NCBI GenBank assembly: GCA_001275005.1
Contig: JWZX01002248.1
Span: forward strand, 1 to 30,833
Direction: 5' to 3'
DNA length: 30,833 nucleotides
From: Chrysochromulina tobinii
Taxonomy: Eukaryota; Haptophyta; Prymnesiales; Chrysochromulinaceae
Positions 17,715 to 25,853 of the stretch are shown piece by piece; within the stretch, counting starts at the first letter, position 1; each line of letters begins with the position of its first letter. A program made the translations under genes and the position numbers. The notes beneath the pieces are model-generated. The model saw only the letters and a list, made by a program, of their open reading frames with translations. It did not search any database and was not told the DNA's origin.

Positions 17715-19614
17715 TGGAGGTGGTGGCGGCGGCGGCGGAGGAGGAGGTGGTGGGAGGGCCTCCTACTAGAGGGCATGCAATCCCAGCTTCGGATATGCGA
17801 GGGAGCGGCTGCCCCAACGGCGACCCCCCAGAGGCGTGCTGCAAGGCGCGGCGCGCTCGCCAGCTGACCCAGGAGGCATCCATTCGAATGAAGACCGCGC
17901 TGCTCGCCCAACTGCCGAGCTCTGCGCAGCTTGGATTCCCGTATCGAAAGCCGCGCATCCGAGGCACTGCGCATGCCCCCACGCTGGCGGCCAGCCACTG
18001 GCGTGCCCTGAGGGCCGTGGTAGGATCAGCACCGAAGGGCGGCGTTAAGTCGTCGGCGACGACCGTCTCCTTATGCTGCTGCGTGCTGCCATCGCCTCCG
18101 TGCCGCCTCACAACAGTCTTTCCCGCCGCAGCAAAGGCTCTCGGGTCGAGAAGTTCGGTGACATCGGAGAGAAAGGCAACGTGGTCAGGGTAGTGCCGCT
18201 CGAGCCATAGCAGCAGCTCCGCACGCGCTGGGTACTCGAGTTTGAGCCGGCGCGCCGACGACATGGCGTATGAGGACATGCGCACACGCCAGATGGCGGC
18301 CGGGAAGACTAGATGAGCAGCCACGTGATATCGCGTCATTTCGGCGGCCGTAAGGCTGTGTCGCGTGCTTCCGGGGCGCGCGACGAGAGCAGTCGGCTCT
18401 CCACTGTGCGTTACATTACTCTCGACGACGATTGTAACGGCCGCAAAGCTGGCATGCAGACGCAGCCTGTAGCGCAGCGCGCGCATGGTCGCAGCATGCT
18501 CGGCGTCGGTCGCAGGAGTGACAGAGCCGGGGTTGAGGCACACCACGTCGACCATGGGCAGCGAGGGCCAACGGGGAGGGTCTTGACGACGCTCGATACG
18601 ACGCTCCACCTCAGCTGCCGCCTCTGCGGCGTTTCCCAACGGCCGACTGCCCATGGATGCGCTCGCCTTTCCCAACGGCCGCCTGCCCATGGATGCGCTC
18701 GTGTGCGGCCCTCGCGACACGTCCTCACGGTGGCGCAGGCCGGCCGGGTCCGTGTCGAAGTGAATGCCGAGGCGAGGCTCTACCAGCGGGCCGAAGACCA
18801 CCGCAGGGTTCGCCTTCTTGAGACCTGGTACGCGCTGCATCGCCGCGTCACTTGCTGCCTGGGCAGTCCGCTCGGCCTCGTCCCAGCTGTACGTAGACTT
18901 GCTGTAGATCTTCTCGACGCTCATCGCGTCGACGATGCCCACGCGATTGGCGCAGAAGCTGGTCGAAAGGGTCGAGATGGACCAGCCAGTCGGGTCCGCC
19001 TGCAACCCGACGAGGTCGATCAGCCGCTGCAGGCACAGGAAAGCAGTGCTCGTATACATTTGGATCTGCGGATCGAGATACTGCACGCGCCGCCCGACGG
19101 CGTACGATGGCTTGTCGCGCACGGGCCGGATGAGCTGCTTCGACTTGCACGAGGTGCATGCGGGGCCTGCAAGACTGAGGCAGTTGGCCTCCATGATGCG
19201 CGCTAGCACGTGCAGGTCAACGTCAGCGTTCATCTCGACGCCATCAATCATGAGCAGTGTATAGTCATGTGCGCGCACGTCCACCTCCGGCACGGCTCGC
19301 AGGTGGTGCATCCAAAATCCAGACTGCCGCACGAGGCGACAGCCGGCGTAGCGCGTCGCAAACTCGTCGTCCGATATCTTGGACCCGTAGACAAACATGA
19401 CGCACGACACGTTGACGCTCATGCGTGCAATCCGTTGTAGATTGGACCGCAGGACGTGCGTTCGCGAGGGTTCGCCGTGTCCGGGAACCACAACGAGGAT
19501 TCGAGGCGGCCGCAAGAGTCGCGGAAGCGTGCAGCTTCCATTGGGAGCGAACATCCGTCCGGGTAGGGTGCGTGTGCACGTCACAAAACTGGTAGCTCTC
19601 TCAGTCTCTCGCAT
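17179..19614 (-). CDS. Two-domain glycosyltransferase-like protein (DUF707-like + GT17-like)
   Basis: The frame is open from a TTG at 19626; the first ATG is at 19614 (811 residues). Domain 1 (about 38-240) starts ILVVVPGHGEPSR and has YTLLMIDGVEMNADVDL, then GWSISTLSTSFC with RVGIVDAMSVEKIYSK. This order resembles DUF707-type putative glycosyltransferases, although the usual acidic triplet reads Asp-Gly-Val-Glu. A linker carries a 12-residue tandem repeat (ASMGxRPLG). Domain 2 (about 355-600) has IVVESNVTHSGEPTAL and FLSDVTELLDPRAF, matching the ESN.T..G.P and SDVDEIP signatures of family GT17 (beta-1,4-mannosyl-glycoprotein GlcNAc transferases), with Thr replacing the second Asp. A poly-Ala run (about 635-650) precedes a less conserved C-terminus. 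No membrane helix is evident. A role in glycan building is likely; substrate and activity are not known. Confidence 0.62.
17662..17713 (-). repeat. GGC trinucleotide repeat encoding poly-Ala
   Basis: About 17 consecutive GGC units on the plus strand read as GCC (Ala) on the coding strand of the glycosyltransferase-like gene, followed by further impure GGC/GGT/GGA triplets to about 17755. Confidence 0.95.
18632..18703 (-). repeat. 36-bp coding tandem repeat in the glycosyltransferase-like linker
   Basis: Two copies of a 36-bp unit start at 18632 and 18668 with few differences. They encode ASMGRRPLGKAS / ASMGSRPLGNAA between the two enzyme-like domains, so linker length may vary. Confidence 0.9.
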
Positions 19615-20155
19615 GCAACTATCCAAGCGCGCGAGACCAACTCACTACATGTACAATAGCCTCGTACCACTGTGTATGCGTTCATTTGGTAAGAACCGGG
19701 GACCGTGTACCTTCTTTTGTACCTCTTCGGTAACGGAGCGAGTGATGCCGACATCAAGAAGCAAGCGTCCACTCTGGTCGCTCTGCGGATCCGATTCTAC
19801 ACGTTGCGTTCGAAAAGAAAGAATCCATACCACGCAAGAAGGCCACAGGCTCACCCTGCGGCTGCGCGCGCGCACGTCGCCCAGTCGTCTTCTACTCACG
19901 TCATCACCGCGCACACCAAAGAGAGATGCGCCTTCCCATGCGCGCGACCATGCCCTAGCCCGGCGAGTTCGACGTGCCGGCCCCCGCCCCCACCAACTCC
20001 CATCCTACCTCCTCCCCCGCCCCGCCTCTCATACCTGTCGTGTGCCAGGGTTGCCCTATCAGGGGCGCCTTAGAAGCGGGCGCCGAGGGCTGCCTTATAA
20101 GGAAGGTTTGGGGTGCTCCCTTGCATGTGGTTGGCGATCGCTGAATGTGGCTCAG
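19615..20155. other. Intergenic region with pyrimidine-rich tract, no gene seen
   Basis: This lies between the start of the glycosyltransferase-like gene and the stop of the channel gene. A C-rich tract with many CCCCC and CCTCC blocks spans about 19978-20040 on the plus strand. An open plus frame crosses the region but has no protein-like composition. The left end should contain the promoter of the glycosyltransferase-like gene. Confidence 0.4.
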
Positions 20156-22493
20156 TCAGTGACGCAGGCGATCACTGAGCTTGGGCTTCAGGTCTCCTCG
20201 CGAGGTAGCCCCCAACGCTTGCTCGAGGGGAAGGGCGAGCGCCTCGAGCTTCGCCAGGAGCCCATCAACACGGAGGAGTCGTTTCGAGAGGGCCGCGTCC
20301 GCCCCCGCCGCGCCGAACCCCCCCGCAAAAGTATCCGCCCCCGCCGCGCCGGCGTTGGGGCTCGTCGGAGGCTTGCTTAACGACGGGCTTGCATGACGAC
20401 TGACGTGATGATCGGTGAGCGAGGCGACGAGTGCACGAGGCGCAATGATGGATCCGCTAATGGTCGACTCGAGTGTCGTGTCCTCGGGCTGCCAGATGTC
20501 CTCCACGAGCGCGAACGCGACCCTATCGCAGTGCCGATTCCATGCGAGCTGGAGCGCGATCGCATAGGCATCCTCGATCCGTCCCACCTCCTTGAGATGA
20601 CCCATTTGGAAGCGCAACCCGATCGTGCGCATCAGCTCTTTTCGCTTGTGCTCATTGAGCAATGCCCTGTACATGGACCGGCCCTCGCGCGGGCGCCGAT
20701 CGAAGAGATCGCTCAGATCTGCCGCCGAGATCGCGAGCATCTCACACGGGCTCTCGGCCAAGTGGTTGGCGGAGCGCCGCCGCCCGGTGAGCACAGACTC
20801 CCCAAAGTGCTGCCCTTCATGCAGCCTGTACAGAGGCTTGCCGTGGACGCCTGATACGACCTCGATGACACCCTTGAGGAGGAAGAGGAGGTCCGTGGGT
20901 ACGTCGCCGCGGCGCAAGATGAGCTCGCCGCTCACCGCCGCGAGTGGCTTGAGCAGTGGGAAGACCTCGAGCTGGAAGTGGGGCGCGAGGGTCGACCCAA
21001 ACAGGGGGATGCGTCCGATGGTCTCCTTGAGCGCATGGCGCACGACCTCGAAGCGCAGCTCGGGGCTGAGCGACCCGAGAATGGCCTCCTCATCGAAGAC
21101 GGTCTTTTTGCTGTAGTAGTGTGAGTAGTATCGGCGCAGGCGCATCTTGAGGTCGCGCGGCACCTGATGAGGGAGGCAATCACGATGAGGGAGGCAATCA
21201 AGAGGCACACCTTGAGGCCGCGCGGCACCTGGCGCCATCGCATGTATTCCTTCACTTCATCCATCTTGGCCTCATTGATGGCGGCCTGCCGGTCCATCGC
21301 GTTCACGAGCGACGCGATGGACGAGAGCATGTAGCCAAAGACAAGTGCCCCGACGATGAAGGACACCATGCAAAAGGTGCGTTCGGCGTTGTTGGTCGGA
21401 ATGATGTCGCCGTACCCGACCGTGGTCAGAGTGGTGAGCGCCCAGTACAGCGCATACAGGTATTGAACGTCTGGGGTCGCGTCGAGAGCGGAGCCGCCGT
21501 TGTACGAGCTCACCCAGGTGACGATCTCGGGGTCCAGTCCGACGAGGGTCGCTGTGTAGAACCAGAAGCAGCCGAGCATGTGCGCTAGGAAGAGGAGGCT
21601 GACGATCATCTGGAAGAGCCGCAGAGAGGTCAGGTTGAGGTCGAATCGGATCTCTGTGTGAATGTGAATGTGTTTGCGCCACGCGGCGAGCGAGGGCAAC
21701 GAGGGACGAGGGGCGACAAGCGGTCAGGGGAGCTTGCGCAGGAGGCGGAGTGGCCAGCGATGCAGCGGAGCCACATCATGGGCGGGGCGGACCAGCCTGC
21801 AGCCAAGCATTCGACGGCGGCGCGCGCACCCATGGTAGAAATGTATTCATTGAGTTTGAGCAGGCGCATCAGCCGCAGCAGGCGGAAGAGACGCAGGAAG
21901 CGCAGGAAGGCGTAATGTGAAGCGCCGCCCTCCTCCTCATCAGCCCCGCTCGCTTCGAAGGCGCCTTCAAGCGCCACGGCCACAAAGTCAATGAGCTCGA
22001 CAGGGACGGACGAGGGGAAATCGATCCAGAACCAGCCGCTCAGGTAGGTTTGGGCGATGGCTCCCCGATGGGTCACCCACACGCCGTCTTCCATGTACGC
22101 CGTATTGAAGTTCAAGAGTACATCGGTGATGAAGAGCACAGTCACCGTCTGCTCGAACAGGTACATGTTGGTTCCAGGCTCGGTGGTGGCGGAGAAGCAG
22201 ATGCGATAGGGGACCGTGACAGCAGAGTAGAGGATGGCCATCAAGATGGCGAGATCCCACGACTCCTTCCAAGCATAGCTTGGCAGGATGACGCACGACG
22301 AAGGCTCGACGGCTTCCTTTGAGCCGTCAAGCATCTCGGCAGGCTTGACCGCTGGCGTCACGGCGGTGGACGATTTGGTTGGGCCGCAGATCTGCAATCT
22401 CAGGGCGTGCCACGTGTGTGCGCGCGCGAGCGCCCAGTGATCTCCTGCAGTCCCAGTCTGGAACCCGTCTGAGCGGCGGGATATCAACTCCAT
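20156..22493 (-). CDS. Voltage-gated K+ channel with cyclic-nucleotide-binding domain
   Basis: Three exons (22493-21830, 21653-21229, 21163-20156) join in frame to 698 residues. The open frame reaches 22589, but that codon is TTG; the ATG at 22493 is used, and a later one at 22334 is possible. S1-S3 are seen around WDLAILMAILYSAVTVPYRI and TVLFITDVLLNFNTAYMEDG. S4 is FLRFLRLFRLLRLMRLLKL with regularly spaced Arg/Lys. S5 follows intron 1. The pore has TTLTTVGYGD, the potassium-selective filter, then S6. After a C-linker (VPRDLKMRLRRYYSHYYSKK) the cyclic-nucleotide domain contains GELILRRGD and FGESVLTGRRRSAN with the binding-cassette Glu and Arg. This is the HCN/EAG/plant-Shaker superfamily. 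The C-terminus ends in a short helix and no ankyrin repeats are seen. It should gate potassium flux in a membrane. Confidence 0.92.
21164..21228 (-). other. Channel intron 2, 65 nt, exactly one tandem-duplication unit
   Basis: The donor is CGCCAG|GTGCCG and the acceptor CATCAG|GTGCCG. Splicing restores RWRQVPRDLKMRLRR in the C-linker; retention shifts the frame. The first 18 bases of the intron repeat the first 18 bases of exon 3 with one mismatch, and the intron also carries a 17-base unit twice (21166-21182 and 21184-21200). Confidence 0.85.
21654..21829 (-). other. Channel intron 1, 176 nt
   Basis: The donor is ATGG|GTGCGC and the acceptor is CACACAG|AGATCC, preceded by a CA/TTCACA-rich stretch. 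Splicing joins LNEYISTM to EIRFDLNLTSLR at the S4-S5 linker, which is where channel homologues continue. The acceptor two bases downstream would break the frame. Confidence 0.85.
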
Positions 22494-22684
22494 GGCGCCG
22501 CAGACGTGCAGAGCCGGGAGTTGGGCTTTTTCGCAATTCCTACTTGCGTCGCACGCCCACAATTGAAGATGCCAAACTCTTTTGGGCAAGTCGAGTGAGT
22601 TGGCTCCTGATGCATGCGCGACAGGGCATGAAAGTCACGTAATAGCTCGTGAAAAAAACACAGTTCGACCGAGCAACTCTCGAC

Positions 22685-24145
22685 TCAGAGGGTACCTGGG
22701 CGAGCTTCTTTTCGCTCCGCATTTACTTGGAGCAGTATCAAAGGCAACGGGGCGACGACCAGCGCAAAGCACGCGGCCGCAACGAAGGGCAGCGCGCCGG
22801 GAGCGACCGAGTCCCTACAGCTGAGCTCAAAGAGCTCGCTCGAGATCAGCGGGGTCGCGATCCGAGCCGCAGCTCGGGTCGACGTGAGGAGTGCTAAGTT
22901 CTTCGCGCGCGCGCGCTGGTCTGTCGAAGATCTCACCACCAAGGCGGCAGTGGCGGTGTCCGCGACCGATGCGCTGGCTCGGCTGAGCATGTACAGCGCC
23001 GAGTGCGCTGGCTGTGAGCGGAGCAGCGCCTGGCCGCCTATGCCCACGCCCGTGCCCAAAATGCCAAGCGAACACAGTCTGTGCTCCCCCAGCTGCGCAA
23101 CCAGGCGTGGGAAGACGAGCTGCGCCGAGATAGCGAGAGCGGCGGCCGTTGAGTAGGTGGCCGAGAGCTGTGCCTGGCCGAAACCGAGGAAGCGAGGCGC
23201 GAAGAGCCCATACATCGAGTTGGACAGCACCGCCGTCCAACCAATGATCATCGTAATCGATCGCAGCATGGGCTGGGCGAGCGTTGGTGGCACCAGGGGT
23301 CGGACCCCAGGCGGCGGTCGGACGGTCGCCCGTGCTTCCTCCGCCACAGACGGCGACGGCCCCTCCGCAGGCGCTCTCGCCTCGTCTGGCCCCGCCTCGG
23401 AGGCAGCGTCGAGCCTTGGGGCTACCCTCACCATCTGGGCGAGCACGCCCAGCATGACCGCGGCTGTGAGGACGAAGACGGCAGGGAGGCCGCGTGAGGG
23501 AGCGATCCCGAGGCCGCTGAAGGCAGCCTGGAGGAGGGCCGAGGCCGCCGGACCGACCATGATGCCAAGCTGCGACGCGGCAGACACGCGGCTGAGCCCC
23601 AAGGCAGCCTGCTTTCGAGGCAGCAGATCGGTCACGCTTGACTGCGCGACGGGTACGCTCGCAGCAAAGACCCCGGCCAGCGCCCGACCGGCAACGACAC
23701 CAGTGACGGTGCCCGAGAGGCCGATGAGCAACGAGGAGGCGGCGGCACCCACGAGGCAAAGCTGCAGCACACGTGAGCGGCCAACCTTGGACGACAGCCC
23801 CACCATGATGGGTGCAAACGTCATCTGGGACACCGAGAAGCACGAGACGGCCAGACCGACCATAAGGGGCTGTGCGCCTAGCCCGGTCAGGTAGAGAGGC
23901 AGGCTCGACATGGCTATGCCCTCACCCAACATCTGGCTGAAGACGGCCGTGGTGATTGGGGTGAGCTCGGGAGGCAGCGATCCGCTCCCTGAGGCGGATG
24001 ATGTGCTCTGACCGTTGCTGCCATCACTGATCGCGCAAGCCACTCTGGGTCGACAAGAGCTGACGAAATGAGCGGTCCGGCCAACCCACGGCGAATGAAG
24101 AGACCGCGACGGCGCCGCGGATAGGAGCAGCACGAGCGGCATCAT
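22685..24145 (-). CDS. Major facilitator superfamily transporter
   Basis: The 486-residue frame starts at an ATG pair. Residues 1-60 begin with a hydrophobic MMPLVLLLSAAPSRSLHSP then a Ser/Arg-rich stretch, a layout compatible with a signal plus plastid transit peptide, though this is not proven. From about 64 there are around 12 hydrophobic segments split by a Pro/Glu-rich loop (about 243-290), the classic 6+6 MFS plan. The loop between helices 2 and 3 has GLSSKVGRSRVLQL (115-129), a form of MFS motif A, and helix 4-5 contains RALAGVFAASVPVAQSSVTDLLP, close to the drug/H+ antiporter and sugar-efflux style. The substrate cannot be read. Start and superfamily are well supported; location in a plastid envelope is inference. 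Confidence 0.85.
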   Translation of the reverse strand: MMPLVLLLSAAPSRSLHSPWVGRTAHFVSSCRPRVACAISDGSNGQSTSSASGSGSLPPELTPITTAVFSQMLGEGIAMSSLPLYLTGLGAQPLMVGLAVSCFSVSQMTFAPIMVGLSSKVGRSRVLQLCLVGAAASSLLIGLSGTVTGVVAGRALAGVFAASVPVAQSSVTDLLPRKQAALGLSRVSAASQLGIMVGPAASALLQAAFSGLGIAPSRGLPAVFVLTAAVMLGVLAQMVRVAPRLDAASEAGPDEARAPAEGPSPSVAEEARATVRPPPGVRPLVPPTLAQPMLRSITMIIGWTAVLSNSMYGLFAPRFLGFGQAQLSATYSTAAALAISAQLVFPRLVAQLGEHRLCSLGILGTGVGIGGQALLRSQPAHSALYMLSRASASVADTATAALVVRSSTDQRARAKNLALLTSTRAAARIATPLISSELFELSCRDSVAPGALPFVAAACFALVVAPLPLILLQVNAERKEARPGTL

Positions 24146-24749
24146 CAGAATTCCGTCGTCGTCCGCCTATGAAAAACGAGCGCGCGGCGCGGGCGGCGTG
24201 AACGTGAAAATATCCAGCCGAAGCTAGAGTACAATTGTATGAGCTTCCGCTACCCGATAAGGCCAACTCACAGTTGAAAAGGTCAGGGACACAAGCAGGG
24301 GAGAACAGAGGTACACGTCGCTCGCCGCGATACGGCTGCGGCCGCGGTGCACCGGGGTCGAACGCGCGGCCGTGTGCATGGGTCGTGTGCCTCCCGCCCG
24401 CGCCCCGCGCGCGGCACGTCGACCGCACGTGGTCTCTGCTCTCTGCATATCTCTGTTCTCTCTCCCGCTCGCATGCGCTTCCACCGGTCCTAAGACGCAT
24501 GTCCTTACGGCGCGCAGCTCGCCATCGGCAACGGCATCTCCCATGGTGCCCATGGTCAGGGTTAGGGCTTCTCCCACCGGCAGCTCCCGTCGGTATCGCG
24601 CCGCCCATCGCTCTAGCGGCCAGGCGGAAGCCGAAGCAAAGGAAGGGGACACATCAAGGGCTAAACACAGGAGTCAGTTTTTGTACAGATCCACCCACAT
24701 GGTCGCGTACTTCCCCGTCGGCACGCATCGCAAAGCTCAGCGAGTGTCT
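24146..24749. other. Intergenic region, no gene seen
   Basis: About 600 bases between the MFS gene start and the glutathione S-transferase stop. It should contain the MFS promoter and the GST 3' UTR. Several open frames of 140-220 codons cross it on both strands, but they are Arg/Ala/Pro-rich in the way random GC-rich DNA is. A short GGGTTAGGG at about 24558 is a chance telomere-like match. Confidence 0.4.
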
Positions 24750-25544
24750 TCAGAGCGTCGTCTGCGGCCGCTGCTTCAGATACGCCGCCACATTCGGATG
24801 GCTTCGCACCGCGTCGACGGACGCCACGAGGCGCTCGCATTTGGCTGCCTTCAGCGCCGCCGCCACTGACGCCTTGTCGTCAAAATATTCCTCAACGAAC
24901 ACATAGAGCGCAACGTCGGCGAGGCTGAGGCGGCCGCCAACAACGCCCGCCGCACGGCTTGTGCCAGTGTACGTGACAAACGTCTCAAGCTTGCCAAAGT
25001 GCGCTGGCAGCGCATTTGAAAAGAACTTTTCAATCGCGGTAGCCCTGGCCTCTGGTTCGGGGTTACGTTTGGCGACCTGGTACTGGTCCTTGATGTCGCG
25101 CAGGTGCTCGACAAAAGCATCAATGTCTGCGCGCTCCGTGTCGCTCGTGCCGTACAAGCCGACGCGCGCTGCGAGGAAGCGAGCGATGGCTGACGACTGG
25201 CCGATGGCGTGGCCATCAGCGACAAGGATCGGCACCCTGTCGAGGTTGGCAGCCAGTTCGCCAGATTCCTTGGCCTTGAAGAAATCAGGGCCATATGGAG
25301 GCGTTTTCGAAAGGTCGAGTGGGTAGCGCTCCTCCGTATAGCGCTGACCGGCGAGTTTCAGCAATATGCGACTTGTCTCCAGGACACCACGTGCGTCAAA
25401 ATACTTGAAGTGCAGGTCCGCCTGCTCCGGCTCGGAGCGCGCGGCCGAGACCGATGCTATTGCCGCGGCTGAGGTAACTGCCATGGCTGATACCTTAACA
25501 AAGCGCGAGGAGCGCATGGCAAAGCCAAGTCGGGCAGAGAACAT
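24750..25544 (-). CDS. Glutathione S-transferase (sigma-like) with N-terminal targeting segment
   Basis: GSTs attach glutathione to electrophiles or isomerise lipids. The 264-residue product starts at ATG 25544. Residues 1-37 form a basic then Ala/Ser-rich hydrophobic leader, pointing to mitochondrial, plastid or secretory targeting. The thioredoxin-like N-domain starts LHFKYFDARGVLETSRILL (44-62), with Tyr48 in the position of the catalytic Tyr of alpha/mu/pi/sigma classes, then RVPILVADGHAIGQSSAIARFL (103-124) with the cis-Pro105 and the Gln-Ser that bind the glutathione gamma-glutamyl group. The all-helical C-domain has GRLSLADVALY, the N-capping box region of GSTs. The fold is complete. 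A prostaglandin-D-synthase-like specificity is possible but cannot be told. Confidence 0.88.
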   Translation of the reverse strand: MFSARLGFAMRSSRFVKVSAMAVTSAAAIASVSAARSEPEQADLHFKYFDARGVLETSRILLKLAGQRYTEERYPLDLSKTPPYGPDFFKAKESGELAANLDRVPILVADGHAIGQSSAIARFLAARVGLYGTSDTERADIDAFVEHLRDIKDQYQVAKRNPEPEARATAIEKFFSNALPAHFGKLETFVTYTGTSRAAGVVGGRLSLADVALYVFVEEYFDDKASVAAALKAAKCERLVASVDAVRSHPNVAAYLKQRPQTTL

Positions 25545-25853
25545 GATGAGGAGCTTTTTTGCGCCTTGTCCAGAGCCCTCTGGCGATCACGTCGCACTAA
25601 AACGCGGTCACGTGATATGACACGTGTCGAAAAGTTGTCGGGGGAACATTCATGGAACACAGCCAAATCTGATAAGCAGAACTCACTGTACATGTAACTC
25701 CGAGTACCTTGGGGTCCTGAAACTGAACATCGGCTGTCCCATCTCTGCTTGCTCCTTGTCCTAAAGTACAGTATACAAGAGCATCTCAATGACAATGTTC
25801 GTGAACATCCTGAGCTCGCGAGAAGGTTGCGCTCGCGACCCTGTCGATTCTCT
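25545..25853. other. Intergenic region, no gene seen
   Basis: This short stretch between the GST start and the stop of the giant ARM/IQ gene is AT-richer than the flanks and contains the GST promoter. I see no RNA gene or repeat. Confidence 0.4.

Noticed and set aside
19397-20380. Plus-strand 327-codon frame across the gap before the channel gene
   Set aside because: It overlaps two real minus-strand genes at its ends and is Arg/Pro/Ser-rich like random GC-rich DNA.
24552-24570. Interstitial telomere repeat
   Set aside because: Only one and a half TTAGGG-type units are present, well within chance.
24224-24652. Minus-strand 142-codon and plus-strand 223-codon frames in the MFS-GST gap
   Set aside because: No recognisable domain, no consistent codon bias, and they conflict with each other.
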